Shown here in pieces: positions 1-13,956 of a DNA stretch of 64,000 bases. The notes under the pieces were generated by a model. It had not been told where the DNA came from and searched no databases. It saw only the letters and a list, made by a program, of their open reading frames with translations. The DNA lies in contig JAZBQD010000001.1 in the NCBI GenBank assembly GCA_036583965.1, positions 28,182,597 to 28,246,596 on the forward strand. The letters are read 5' to 3'. A program made the translations under genes and the position numbers. Position 1 is the first letter of the stretch. The number at the start of each line of letters is the position of its first letter. This DNA comes from Prunella strophiata. Taxonomy: Eukaryota > Chordata > Aves > Passeriformes > Prunellidae.

Positions 1-2164
1 AGTTTTTCAAAATGTAAACTGGAACAAAGCATTTCTTTTGTGAGGAAATCCCAGCACCAAATCAATCTATCCTGTCTCACTGGTTATGAGAAAAGGAGGG
101 TAGAGAGATGCAGGCTAACTTGAAAGAAAGGTTAGTGTTGGTTTTAGTTTTTCTTTAGATCATTTTTTTAAATTATTTCATTCAATTTGTCAAAAAAATC
201 CCTGAGATGTTTACAGTAGTTTGTGACAGTATCCATTACATTATAGACAAGATAGGAAAAAATACTTTCATGAAACTAATTTAAAAGCAAGCCATTGATT
301 AAAACAAAAGAATGAGTAGGAATTGGTAACTTTTCAAAACCTTAATGAGGCCACAGCATGTTCTTATAAGTTGCAGGCTGTGATCAGCACAGCATTAGTT
401 TTCAGTACTTATCTCACTCTTTTATCCAGCCTGATCTGGGGTGTAAGATGGTGGAACACAGAATTTCTAGTTCTCTCTCATTTTTTGCTTTGTGTTATAT
501 TTTGCTACCAAAATGACAGAGCACAATATATTACCAATATACTCATGGTTTGAAATAAATAAATAGATAAAAGCACCACAATGCAGCGTGGGAGACTAAA
601 ACAACCCAAAGAAGGAGACAGCAAAGAAAACTTCATCCAGAAACAAACTGTAAGAGGCAGGGAATGCTTCCACCTGAATTACATGACAAAGAAATGCCAA
701 AGTATACTCATGTACAATATGCTCAAACAAATTCCAATAAAGGAAAGATATCCCAAAAAAATCAACCCTTTAGTGTTTTGATGCTACACACACCTTGAAT
801 TTTCTTATGCCACATTATCCTGATTTATGAGAATGGTGGTCTCCCTGCACATGGCTCATAGCCACAAGGCAAGGATCCACTGCCTGAGCTGAGGTTTTCT
901 TTAGAGCATGCAGAACAGCAACCAAGTTGTGGCATGGTTTTTTCCCCCAGTCTCACTTGTCACAGCAGCCTTTATTTATTCTTTCAAGTCAATCTTCCAT
1001 AGAGTAGCCCTTTGTATCTACCAGGAAAACAACTTGTCACTGAGACAACAACATCCTGATTCAGGCTAGAAGCAGAGGTCACTCTCTGCTGGCCCTCAGC
1101 CCAGATCCTGAGGTGCCCACTCTTATTCTGTAGCCTACATTACCAGAAAAGCAATATTTTATTAGCAGAGGATTTCAAACTCTTAATGTATGTCCTGCTT
1201 TTTATGGCTTCATAATGTGTGAAAAATTCAAGTTTTTCTTTGCTTCCTTTTCACTTCAAACCAATGAAACACATCCTGGCTGCAATGCCAGCACCTCTTC
1301 TTCCCAGAAGTATTCTGGCACCCTCTTTGATATTGTCTTTTTTCTTGGAATAAGGCCTGCTTCTCAAACCTGTTCACATTCTTCCACACTATCACTTTCA
1401 AACACCTTTTATAACAATTTTCATATAGTGACTGTATAAACCATTTTGAGATCAAAGAGTTTTGAGCTGTCTGTAAACAACAAAAATGCTGAAATTTTAT
1501 GTGGGAAACTTCTGGTGCTTTCCAACCTGGATTTTTTTCTTTAGTTGCTGGGTATTTCCTTTCAGAATTAGGGACATTTGCTTTATCCACAGCTTCTGCT
1601 TTGGTCACATGAGGTGGCAGCCTGAGGCATCACACTCTTGGGAAGATCCTCATTCTATTCTGGGACACCAGAAAAGAGAAGGCTGTGGCCACAGAGAACA
1701 GCTGAAAGCACCAACTCATACACTGAGCTTTCACTGAACAGTGAAGCTGCAGAGAACCACCTGAATATAAATAAAGCAAAACACAACCCCAAAAACATGA
1801 TAAAACTGCTGACTCTTCACCTTGACATGCAAATTTTCAGTTTTTATTAAGAGATAAATAATGGTTCATCATCAATGCAAATACCAAGTGATTCACCAAA
1901 TGAAAATTTCTTTTTAGAAGAAATTAATGTTCCTTTGTGATGTGATCACACATATTTGTGTTAAAAAGGATGATTAAAAGTGGATAAAGGGCCCAGGAAT
2001 GAAGATAGGCCAAGGAAAACTCTGCTTAAGACTTGCAAACATTGAGCCCACGCCAAATAATCTGCTTAACCTAGGAAAACCCCAGTAAATAGCCTGCTTC
2101 CTGAAAAGTGTACAGCAGTTGTAGTCAGAAGTTTCCCTTCTGACTTGCAAATTGAAACACTTTT

Positions 2165-2194
2165 CAACAAAAAACAACAACAACAAAAAAAAAA
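2165..2194. repeat. (CAA)n and poly(A) simple repeat
   Basis: CAA units run into ten A residues. It creates the leucine/phenylalanine run seen in the long minus-strand open frame at 1974-2546. Confidence 0.85.
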
Positions 2195-4577
2195 GGAGCA
2201 GACTTACTGCAAGTAATTTGAGCTTGTTATTCAGCATCACCAAGAGTTCTATATAATGAAACAGTAAGGCATAGGATAGCCCTGCCAAACAGTTGCCAAT
2301 TTCCAGTTTCCAATAAATAAAAGTGCTCATGTCTGGGGGTGATTGGTCATAGATGGAGATGATTAAGAAATAGACAAATATATTTTCCCTCTTCCACTTC
2401 CATGCTACAGAAAAATAAGAATCAAAGCCAGTACAAGCCACATATTGAACCAGGAACAAGGCAGATAAAGTACATCTCACAAAGGAATCTGCAGCAGAAC
2501 CAGCAAATGGACTTGGTCCCAGACTTGTGTCTTCAGACACTGCCACGATTAATAGATTTTAATCAGATTTATGGTAATGCAATACAACTAAACTGTCAAG
2601 AGTTCACACATGCCATACTGTTCCATAATTATGATGGGTAGGAAAACATTGCATTTCTTTGTAAAGGACCAACATTCTGCTGTGATCTGTTACACCTGAA
2701 GAACAGGGGATTGCAGTATTTGCAGCTCTGCCAACATGGGCAAAAATCAGGTGACCAAAACATTTACTGCCACCCTGCAAGGTTTTCTCAAATAGGCCAT
2801 GCCTGGCTCTGGCCTGATGAGTCCTGGCAGAGATAGGATCATGCAGGTTGTGGTCTAAGGTCTGCATCTTTCTTTTACATGTAGTACTTCTGAGAAGCAT
2901 TAAAAAATATAATGTAATAGAGACATTTAATACCATCTAGATCAGTATGACAAGAACATCTCCAACAAATTGCAGAAAAAGCAGTGGAAATCACTTAATC
3001 CACAGTGCCTGCTTAACAACAAAAGAAAAGAGGTCACAGGGAAACCACTGTGGAAGAAAACATTTTATTTCTCTCTGTGTCTCTCCATGCTTTTAAAAAA
3101 TTGAGTACATAATTGCACAGGTGCCACAGGGAGGAACAGCTGTTTGAAGTCTAAGAGCAGCTTTTTTCATGAAACCAGCTATAGATAAAGCCTGAGGTTA
3201 AAACACAACATCCCTAGGGTCACTTTGCAAAGCACCATCCAAAAAAAGCTCCATCCATCTTTACGTGCATATAAATCAACCATGGAAGTGAGTTTTGCCC
3301 AGTATGTTTAGTCCATTTTTAAAGGGTCTAAATGCTGCAATTGGCTCTGCAGCCCAAATGCCTGGGCTAGCACTCTGCACCACTTGCAGAAGTCAGGAGT
3401 GCCTCTGGCAGCACCGGCCGGCACCACGCGCAGCAGGGCTCAGAGCAGCACAGCCAGGGGCACCTGCAGCACAGGGAGGGTGTGCTCCTACACACCCGGG
3501 GGAATTACCAATGTTCACAACCTCTGCCACACATTAACCTATGGTCATAGTGCCAGGGAGAGCCAAAGGGAAATTTATTTCCATTTTAAAGGAAAAGAAA
3601 TGAGATTGTTTCAATCATAATCTACATGTTTTCCTGGCGCGTTTCCAGCATTTGTAATATTTTCAAAGTTTAACTGACAAACATAATAAAATCTGGTTTC
3701 CATTCTAATGTCATTGTCAGAAAAAAAAAAAAAGCCCTTTTTTTTCCAAATAGGAAGGATGATTTCAAGCAGTTTCTCTTTCTCACCAACACTCTCCTAA
3801 ACAAGTTGTATTGAGCAATCAAAGGCAATCTTCAGAAAGCCACAAATCAGACATCATGAAATTATATTCTGGGTCTTTTTCTAGAGTGCTTCCTCTTTCC
3901 TACTTAAAATAAAACTGAAAAGGAACACAGTTTTATTCACCCAAGAACTATTTCCTCAACATTTTCACTACTTGCTAAATTATTTTAAATTAAAAAATTA
4001 AAAATTGCCATGGATTCAAAAACCACAACTATTCTTTTTCACTTTTGTTTTAAAAATTCCAAGTGTATATTAAAAATAAAAGTTTCAACATGAAATAATG
4101 CTTAGTTCCCCCAATCCTTGCAAATCCCCTTCTAGAGTAATAGTACTAATAACCACCTTTCCAAGGCCAGTTTACTGCCCATCTTGTATCTGACCATGCC
4201 ACTTGGTACTTACTTTCTCGTGACAAGCACCTGCTCCCTTTTAGAAAAAAAATAATTAAAATACTGTAAGAGTTCCCTGTTCTAGGTCGGAATCAATAGC
4301 ACTGACAAATGATAGTAACAAACCAATGCCAAGCAAGAGGAGACACCAAGATAACTTTTAGCACTATTAGTGAAGTGCAAGTCAAAATACAGCCACTATT
4401 CAGATTAAAAAAAAAAAAAAAATTAAATCCATATCCATGTGGTGGCAGCAACCTTGTCAAAGCTTCAAGATAATGCACAGCAAAACCAAACTACTACAGT
4501 AACATTCAGAAATTGACTCTATTGCTAAACATTTGGAACCAAAGTCAGTGACTTCCAATGGCAAAAGAAGCCCATTT

Positions 4578-4613
4578 TAATTCATACTTCTACAAAATTA
4601 GAAGTATGAATTA
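4578..4613. repeat. Perfect 15-bp inverted repeat with 6-nt loop
   Basis: The left arm TAATTCATACTTCTA (4578-4592) and right arm TAGAAGTATGAATTA (4599-4613) are exact reverse complements around CAAAAT. It could form a short hairpin; the stem is too short for a typical microRNA precursor. Confidence 0.85.
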
Positions 4614-7600
4614 CAATCTAACCACAGAAGACCCATCTTTTGTTCAACAGCACTCTTACAGCTTCCTAGGGAAGTGTAGTTCTTCTAATTCAAAGCCTGC
4701 AGCATAGAAGGGTTTTTACATTAGGAAAAAACAAAACCACTTGAGCTCACCAATAAACAGCTCTCAAATAGTGGAAAAAAAAAAAAAATAAAAATTGGGG
4801 TATCATTAGTATTATCATGATATCTCAACAAGGAATATGCAGAAGGGATCTAAGTGATATGTCCCCAAATACCAAGTTTTGCAAAAATGTCCTCAAATTT
4901 TGTGATTTCCTATGGGATTTTATTAGCTTTTTTCTCTTCCCCTCCACATCATTGTACACAAGTAACTGGGTGAATGATGAAAAGACCCCACGAGAACTTT
5001 TTTACTCCCACAGTAGTTTCCCACTTTGCCAAAAATAAACACACCATTATGTTTTTTACACTCGCTGTAGGTTCCACTACGCAACACTCTGAGAGGGGTG
5101 GGGGTTTCCACTCTACAGACATTCTGCAGTATCAGTGCTAGCAGGAAGCTGCTCTCTTTACAAAAAAGGGGAAGCTGCCTGTCTGCAGTGTTTGAAGTCA
5201 CAGCCTACCCTTTAACCCTATATGGGCACATCCACCTCCCCCCAAAGTCAAGTGTGATACAGCAAGAAGCTGAGCAAGGAAAGAGTAAGCATTGATGGCA
5301 GCCATACCTGTGCCTAACACAACTAAAAGCACATCTTGCTAATGTTGGAAGGCAAGACAACCTTTGCCTTAGAATGCTTTTGGCATTTAAAACACATTTA
5401 AAGCACATGCACTACTTTACTGGAAAAAAGCCAGTCTTGATGTAGAAGCTACATAAATGTAGTGGCCTCCTGGTAACTGTGTTTACTAAAAGCCAAAACT
5501 AATCACAACTTGTCTGCTTTAGGTTCTGGTGGCATCTGCAGCAGAGCTTGGAAGGCCTGCCAGCTTTCCTAATATTTATAGAGAAGCCATGTTCATCCTC
5601 ATAATTGTTGGAGAGGCTCTCCTGAATCTGGAACACATGTACTGTTTAAAAAGAACTACAAACAAACACAAAGCTAGAAAAACCCCAACATTTTCCCTTC
5701 AGTTCCAGCAGGAAGGGGAGTGGCATTTCTTCAATTATATTATTAACACATAAAAATCTTGCATCACATGAAAGTAACAGAAAAATGTACATCCAACTCA
5801 AAAATGCATTTTTGATATTTCTTGCTTACTTCCCATCTTTCCTTCTGTTTTGATGATGAAAATCAAAGAAATAAAATACTGCTTTGAAAACTTTTATTTT
5901 TAATTAAAATTAACTCAGAGATTAATTAAGAATACAGGGACCCTAAAAGTTATTCAAAAGTTGATTTAAGCTAAGAGTTTGATCAAGTACTAACTGAAAA
6001 TAAAATTCATTGATAACATTGAAACACTCTGGACAATTCAGGCTTGAAGGTACAAGTATATGAAGATTAGTCCTTAATCCCTTATGGCCATAAAGCCATA
6101 ATCCCACTCATAACTGACACCTTGGTGAATATTTATACATTCAGCCACATACTACACTTTTGGGCAAATAAGTGTAATTTTTTAGTCTAATTTTCAAGGG
6201 AAATGAGTTTTGTGTGTTTATTCTGCTTGTCTGTCAAGTTCCCTCTACATTTAATTCCAGCAAGTAATTCAAAATTTGTAAAAGTAGAGGTCTCAGTGCT
6301 AAAGAAATATCTGCTCAGAGAACAGCTCAGGTTAGTGCCATGGCTGAAGTCAAAGAGCTTCAGCTGCAACAGCCCCATGTGGCTGGTGCCAGCCAGGATG
6401 CTCACAGCCCTGGTTTATATTCATATTCAAAAAATAAGGAAAAAAAAAAAACCTTGAAACATCAAACTGCACCCAAATCAGCAGTATTAATCACAACATA
6501 AAGTTCAGCTTAGTAATGCAGCAACAGTGAATTCCCTGTAGACAAAAAAAAAAAAGAAAAGAAGGGGAAAAAAATGCAGGAACTACTAAAAACCTACAAG
6601 ACGGTTTTCAAGTTGTTCTGTGGTGAATAATCTCTGTGTTTATAACAACTACAGTGTAGTCTTTGAACAGCTCAAACCTGGATTCTCTTCAATCCATTCT
6701 ACCTTAGGTGTCAACAGAATAGCTGCCAGTTTCTTCATATTCTTTATTTTTATGTCACATTTAAACATATATAGTTAAGGAAGTATCCATCATCCTGATG
6801 AGATATGATTGTGCTGTCATTTTTCTTTATGCTGTGATAGTACTTTTCAAGAAGGAAAAAAAGATTTCATCTTCTTCTATCATCATAACTGCACTAAGGA
6901 ATAAAATTCTCAATTCCAAGTTTTTTTGTGAAATAGTTTCATGACCAGTCAATTTAGCAACATAAATATTGGTATTTTGCTAGAAATAGCTTCTTAATGA
7001 CTATTAAAAAATTTGCCACTAATTAAAAAAATGAGACTATTAAAAAATTGCTGGTGGATTTTAGTTGGGGTGGTTGAACCCTTCAAACTTTTCCTATTGC
7101 CTTTCTCTTGGCACCTAGTATTTAAACTCTGCCTTTTCCCCTTCTTTGTATACCATAATTTGTCCTATTTCCTGCTTATGATACTCCCCTCTCCAAAAAT
7201 ATGTATGTCAAATTTTATTCTGATGCTACAATGCATTTTCAGTGCAAATTAGCAGTGTGTTCTAATAGTAATCCATTGCACCCCTCATTTTAAGGGGAAG
7301 GAGGCAAGACACATGACAAAAATCATAGAGTGAAATAGCTGGAAGTCCACCCACTGGGAAAGGCTGGATGGCAGAACCACTGTGCAAAGCTGCTGTAAAG
7401 AAATGCAAAGTAAGTATTATTTTACTTTATATGAGTCTTACATAAAAGATTTTTTTTAATTTGAAAGCACTGGTGTAGGATAATTTATAGTTAGAGATTT
7501 ATATTGTTCAGAAATCATATTGGGCAGTCTTAGACTTGAATAAAATTTAGTTCAGGCATTAAAGAGGAGAAGAATGCCTCTTGGAACTGTCTGAAGCCAA

Positions 7601-7914
7601 GCTGTGCACTAGGAAATATGGGCAAGCACCCTGCAGTAACAGTTCATTGTAAAATTCCATATTGTTGCTATTTGCTGTCAAAACACTCCCCTGTCCTCCC
7701 ATCCTTCCTTTCTGTTGCTTCAGACAAATCTCAGATTATGGGACTCATTCTGTGCCCCTCAGTCATCCACTTGTCAGATCTCATCTAAACACACACCTCA
7801 CTTGGTAAAGTCAAACCATTCTGACCCATCACTAGTGTCCATTGCAGAAACCTCATCCTCTGCAAGCCTAAATTAAGTGTATTCTGCTAACCTCTTCCAA
7901 AAGTATCCTACTAG

Positions 7915-7945
7915 CATATATATGTATATATAATATATATATAAT
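7915..7945. repeat. TA-rich microsatellite
   Basis: An interrupted (TA)n tract with short ATATAT blocks in the upstream intergenic region. Confidence 0.85.
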
Positions 7946-8759
7946 CACATCCCTATCTTCTTACCTTCCCATTCTAAACTGTTCCTTCATTTCCTGTAAA
8001 TAAATGTCAGTTCCATTTCCATAAAGCTATGTCATTGTCTTCTGCCATCACCTCTGCTTTCTTCCTCATTCTGTACCAACTGTTCTGTTTTCCCAGTCTA
8101 CTTATTTCTACATCTTTATTAGAATTTCTATACCTTTGCACAAAACAAAACCCACCTCACCACTAACATGAAGTCTTCAGTAACTACAAACTAAATTACC
8201 TACACAGAGTATTGCTTTCACTATTTACTGATCTGCTTGGAAGACTTTACACTGCAGGCATATATGGAATGGAGAGAATCTCTCATTTCCTATTATTACA
8301 GAGTCAGGTCTCCAAACAGAATACATTTACAGTTCTTCCCGTATGATTTAAGTGAGCTTCTGAAGAATTTCTAGTATGCATTGGATGTTACTATGCAAAA
8401 ATCAAGTACAAAGAATGGCCAAACAAAAATTGGTTTAAAAAAAAAAAAAATAAAGTCAACAAGTTTAATTCCAGAGTGTTAGCTCCCAGCTGTCAGATTT
8501 CCATTAAAATACATTGTAAACAGTTTCTAGGTAGCTTTGTGGGAATTTTATACTAAAAAGAAAACCAAAACAAAACTGCTAAAAAAACCCTAGCCAACAG
8601 AAACCCCCAGAAAACAACAAATTAAGTCATACTACACCAAAAGAGGATTTTTGGAGTAATTTTAGCAGCAATGATGTAAGAAATCAGCCAGTTAGGAATG
8701 CCCAGAATCTGCTTTCCTTCACAACATCTGCACACCGCTCTTAACCAGCAAGTCAATTC

Positions 8760-9200
8760 CTGTAACCCCGAAGGCAGAGGAAACGCGGACAGCCCTTTCA
8801 CTGTGCCCAAGGACAGTGATGGAAGGAATGGAAGTTCCCAGTCAGTGCCCAGCACATGACACCTACGTAACGGAGGGCTGAGAGTCAGAATTTCCTCTCG
8901 AGCAGCACGTCCCGCTGCACTTTCGTTTTCTGTGGCTATAATGGTGTCGGGGAGCAGGGAGCCCGCACTCCCCGCACGCAGGAGCGGCGCCCCGCACTCC
9001 CGGCTCCCGCACCGAGCGGGCACGGGCTCCGCGCTGGGACGGGACATGGTCCTGCAGAGCCAGGTAAGGCTGCTCAGCGCTGAGGGCTCTGTCTGCTCGC
9101 TGGAGCCACGCACAGCTCCAGGAAAAGTGCAGGGACAGGAGCTCTGTGCTGGGTATGGCAGAGCTCAGCCACCCCCAGGCGCGCAGCCACGCGTGACAAA
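8760..9200 (+). promoter_or_regulatory. RASGEF1A: Distal CpG island, probable upstream RASGEF1A promoter
   Basis: This stretch is GC-rich and dense in CpG, especially 8880-9060, in otherwise AT-rich surroundings. It contains CTATAAT at 8936-8942, which could act as a weak TATA element with a start site near 8965-8975, and a CRE half-site-like TACGTAA near 8864. It ends around a good splice donor at 9064. These traits fit a CpG-island promoter for the distal first exon. The orientation is inferred from the donor and from the reading-frame match with RASGEF1A exon 2. Confidence 0.6.
9046..9063 (+). CDS. RASGEF1A: RASGEF1A distal alternative first coding exon (coding part)
   Basis: Within a small CpG island, an ATG in good context (G at -3, G at +4) is followed by six codons, M-V-L-Q-S-Q, and then a strong splice donor (CAG|GTAAGG, GT at 9064-9065). 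Spliced to exon 2 at 34510 it stays in frame through GAA ACT into the usual start, giving MVLQSQETMPQTP. I recall a human RASGEF1A isoform that starts MFLEPQETM, which shares length, phase and the L-x-x-Q-E-T pattern. The 5' end of the exon is unknown. Another in-frame ATG lies at 8941, but a TATA-like CTATAAT overlaps it, so transcription may begin downstream of that ATG. The call is inferred from phase, length and motif match; transcript data were not available. Confidence 0.72.
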
Positions 9201-12200
9201 GGGTTGAATGTTATGCTACAAGTTTAAAGTTGTGGTGGAGGTTATGCATTCATTGATATTCTGTGCATTAGGTCATGATTACTAATTGGTAACTAATCAC
9301 TGGTAACGAAGTGATACCACCCAGGAGGAAGATTTGGTGGTGGTGGCTTTATGCAATGGTGGTGTTAAGAAATGGAAAAGGAGGTCAATGTTTCATGTTA
9401 CTGTGGCTCGTGAACTTCTTTGTTCTCTGGAGGGGAGTAAGAGAAGACGAAGAAACATAGATTTGAATGAATATTCACCAGGTGAGATGGTTTCAGTATT
9501 GTCTAGGCAGGTTTAAAGTGAGGCAGCACACTGCATCATAAGTACAGAATCAAAGTTCCCTTGCAGGGACGTTTGAATTTGTCTTTTGGAGTCAACGCAT
9601 CTCAAACTCAAGTGATGCTTTCCAGAACATCAGTAATCAAGTTTCACAATCAAGTTTCTACTTTTTCCCAAAGATTTCTCTCAGTCCCTCTTTTCCCCCC
9701 TATAATTTCAAGATTAACAGGACATTTGCATTGCAACATGGACCTTCTGTTACCTTATGCAACAGAATAAAAAATATTTTCCCTAAGATCAAAAAAATAG
9801 GTTTTATTTTCAAAAAATTGCAAAGGCGTGTTTTCATTTTAACCTCTGCTACATCAAAAATACTCTCATGGTACTTTACAGGGAAATAATGGTTTCTGCT
9901 GCAACAAATAAGATTCAACTCTGGGCTAAGTTCCTCTGGTGCATTTAAGCTTTAAGTGGATTGGTAGGGACCTGGTGCACATAAGTCGTGCAATCCCTTG
10001 GGAAACGATTTTCAAATTAACTAATAAGATATTGCACTGCATTCAGCTTATTAGAAAGAAACACTGAGCAGCAACAGCACACAGCTACTGTGCCTGGGAT
10101 TTAAAAGCTGGATTTAGCTGTCATGTCCATAATTCTTAGTGCATTATGTAAAGGAGTAGGTGAGAGGAGGGTTTAGTTTCTTATTAAGGAAAGTAAAAAG
10201 GCTCTACAGAATGTAATTGCAGGATTAGTAAAAAGTATAAGGCAGCTTTGCTCCACTATTTACATATCAAGGCAATTTATGGAAACTCTCCTATAGAAAA
10301 CTTTAATAATTGAAAATGAGATTGAGAAACAACTTGGTCTTACATTAAAGGATAAAAACATATGTTTTCATATTAAAAATTTATATGTGTAGAGAAGAAT
10401 TTGGTAAATTTTCACAGGAAACTTTAAAGATTAGTTCCCCAATGAGATGAATAATACTCAAAAACTTTTGCCCAACACTGATAGCTACTTTAGTAATATC
10501 TCTGCAGATTACCAGATATTCAAGAGATCTACATGTCATAGGATTTCTATGCATGAGAACATTTTGACAGTAATTGCCATTCATCTTGAGGAGGAAAGTT
10601 AAAGAGACAAAGCAAGTAAATGCCTTGAGAATAACTTTTTAGAAAGAGCATCAGAGTATGGGGCCAACACTTAAGAACAGAGATACTATAAAGGCAACAG
10701 ATATGGGGAGTAGTTGAACCTAGCTGGACAAAGAAAGAGCAAGCATAAGAATTAAGGGTGGAAACTTGTCAGTTTTGGTAATATGTACAATCCTGACCAC
10801 AGAAAATGAAGTTATCACAAAAACAATTTTTAGCAAAGCTGCTGTTCCAAAACTAGAAGGACACTAAAATTTGAGATTGTGCACCAGAATGCGTCAATGA
10901 AGTCTACTAAATTAGCACAACACTTAGGGTAAAGAATTGCTAAGGGTGGAAATCCCAGGAGAAAGTAATCATTGACATTAGCCTCATGCAAAAGTCACAT
11001 AGTGGGGGACAAATGATCTTATCGTATGTGACTGCAAAAAGGGGGAGTTAAAAATAAAATTTAAAAAAGCATCACAAAGTACTGCATTTAAAGTGCTTTG
11101 CTTGGACTACATATAAAGACAGTGACAACTACTTTCTAATTTGTGAAACCAGCTTCAGAACATTCCCATTGAAACAAAACAAGTTGCTGTTTTGTAACAT
11201 AGATGACAGATTAGAGGAACTGAAGATATAATAAATGCCTGAATGGTTCACTTGAAAATGAAGGTGATTAAAATAGCTATTTAATGCTTTGACTTGTAAG
11301 GACCTCTAGTTTCAACCTTCAGCTGCAATTGTCATGGACTTTGATTGCCCTTTGTCACACAGCCATCCTTGCACCAGCCCTTGCACAACTTCTGTCCTGT
11401 CCTAGGGAGACACAGCTCAGCCTTGCTGTCACATCCCATTAGGAGCAGGGCTGATAAAACCTGCTGGGATTCCAAGGTGACATCGTTCCTTTCATTAGGT
11501 TTGTCACAATATTGATTAGATTAGGTCTGAAGCCCATCTTTGGCCTGCTACTGACCCATCACATCTCCTGGGAAATTCTGCAGAGTAGGAAACAAAATTG
11601 AAAACGACTGGAACAATAGAGATGTTCAAGATGGTTATAGCTCATGGGACTCACCCAGATGTGACAAGTGCTGATTTTTACTAACTATGCATCCTAATAC
11701 ATTAATCCCAAACTTGACAACTACATATTACATTATCTCCTTCACAGGAGTCAGCCTTCAGGAGCTTAATGGCATAAAAATAGCCCACCAAATATTTTCA
11801 TTTCTTTCACTGGAGTAAATAACAACATGATCTAAGTGCTGCCTAGCTAATTTGCCCTATCAAAATTTTAAAGAGTAAATAAAGAGCAGGTTGGCTTTCC
11901 TGTCTGTGCAGCAAACCTTGTATCAATTGTCTCCCATGCCATGTTTAGTTTTAGGTGTTTCACTCATGCAGGACAGCTGAAGATTCAGTTCAGAGAACAG
12001 CACAGCTGAGCCATATGGCATCCACATAATCATAGCACTTAATAGCTAAAGACCTCTACACCTGTTCTTATGTTTTCAACAGGCTTACTTCTTTAAATAC
12101 TTCTAATATAATACATGCTCTATGTTGATATAGGCTATGTGACAGGTTTGATTGTTCCAAATGAAAAAAGAATTACTCTGAACTGCCATATATATTTTTA

Positions 12201-13872
12201 GATTTAGACAGAATGAAAGTTGGATGATTTCTTTTTTTTTTTTTAACCTTTTTTTCAGTACTAGGTCAGTTTTTCCTCTTTCACATGTGGGCTGCTTTAC
12301 AAATACCATCAGTAGGCACAGCTGAACTACAAGGAGCCTGAGCAATAAGTTCAGTAAATGTCACTCCTTGTACCTACACCTTTACCTCCCACATATAACA
12401 CCCACTCCTCTGACAGCACCAAACCTGTGGTTTGAATTTGCCTTTCTTCTAAGTGTTCCCTCCTTCTCCTTATCTCACACAGCTTTGTGAAACAGGACAG
12501 CTCAGCAATTAGTATCCCATAAGTAATATAAACATTCCTATTTGTAGTAGGGAAGCTGAAGCACATCTGTCTCACTCAGTAACACCCCTGGCAGAAATTT
12601 ACACACTGTGGTAACCTGGAAACCTCGGGGTCTCACAAAACAAGAGCTTCCAAATTTGATTGTTTTATGCTTTGAAAGATAAAGCAAAATAAAGCAGAAC
12701 AAGAACTGTGTATTTCATTCCAGTTTAGCATGCCAGGACACTGCATCTAGATGCTTGTTTTATTTCCATGAGAGTAGAAAAAATATCAAGAGGGAAAAAA
12801 AAAAATAATCTAAGACTTTCTTCCATAAAAAATGTTATTTCTTAAACATACATATGAAAATACATATTCCAGGTAGCTGCTTTGATTCCTTTTCACAACT
12901 GCTAAGATTCCTTTAAGTCCTAGAAATCCTCTCACCCTGTTTTTAAACTAGTCATTCTTTTATTCACTCAGAATAAAAAGGAGCAGAGTTTCTCTTAATA
13001 TAATCCCAGGTATTTTTATAATATAAATTTTTTGTATATTACTGAAAGATTTGATAAGCTGTTATCATTCCATTGAAAAAGACTTGAAAAATTAAGAATG
13101 TGCAGCATAAGAATAATACTTGATTATGGATTTATTTTAAATAAACTTGCTTTACATACACTCCAGGATATTTAAATTGAATGAAATTCATCTATCTATA
13201 TCCATAAATATTACTCCACGCCCCAATAAATTCACACAACATATCTTCACGCTTTGCAAAATCTTACTTGTAGGTTATTACTGTGCAGACTTCAATTAAG
13301 ATGTAATAACAGCTTTTACATTGAAAATACTATGGTTTACCATAGTTTTACCTTGAGGATGTAAAAAAGCAATGTTCTGAGGATTGTCCAGGAATAGCAG
13401 ATCAATTTTTTTATGCTTTAAGGGCTGAAAATTGTGGGAGGAGGATTTCAGCCAGAGCTAGAAGGTTTTTTCTTTGGAAGGGTAGAGTTCATTGCCCAAA
13501 TAAAAATGTTCAGAAGATTCCCTTCCTGCATTATCAAACAATATCTTCTAATTATGTTACACTTATGCCCTTGCTTAAACCATTAACCAAGTGATACAAC
13601 AGCTGTACTCTTCACACATTCTAAAAAAATGAAACCCTGAGCACAAACCAAAAGGAAAATGTAACCATTCCTCAACACCATAATATAGAATTAAATTAAA
13701 TTAAAATAAATTAAAAATTAAGATTTTTTTTGCACACACATATTTTTGTTTACAAAACCCCACAACCATTTAATTTTGCCCACAATATATATGACACAAA
13801 CCTCAGAGGACATTTGCATTGAAACCTTTCATTCATATTAACATGGGAAGAATCTTTCCTTCCTCAAAGAAA

Positions 13873-13956
13873 GTAATATGCAGTATACATGTGTAATATG
13901 TAATATGTGTAATGTAATATGTATATTACACACATGTAATACAGTAATATGCAGTA
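13873..13956. repeat. TAATATG-rich nested repeat
   Basis: GTAATATGCAGTAT occurs at 13873-13886 and again at 13943-13956. Between them lie short TAATATG/TGTAAT iterations and an imperfect inverted pair (ACATGTGTAATAT 13887-13899 against ATATTACACACATGT 13923-13937). It looks like a decayed microsatellite able to form a cruciform. Confidence 0.7.

Larger units (their letters stand above)
1..8750. other. Upstream intergenic DNA, no gene recognised
   Basis: The stretch is AT-rich with stops in all frames and many short A-runs. The longest open frame (minus strand, 1974-2546, 190 codons) runs through a (CAA)n/poly(A) tract and shows no motif I recognise. A perfect 15-bp hairpin at 4578-4613 and a TA-rich run at 7915-7945 are the only structures noted. 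A small GC-richer patch lies at 3,360-3,500. Confidence 0.6.

Noticed and set aside
1974..2546. 190-codon open frame on the minus strand
   Set aside because: It is unusually long for AT-rich DNA, but it reads through a (CAA)n/poly(A) tract as Leu/Phe repeats, shows no family motif and has no splice or promoter context. A protein search with no hit would confirm rejection; a conserved hit would reopen it.
1..8750. FXYD4 or HNRNPF exons, neighbours of RASGEF1A on its 5' side in human
   Set aside because: No frame matches the RNA-binding repeats of HNRNPF or the FXYD motif, so these genes must lie outside the window if synteny holds.
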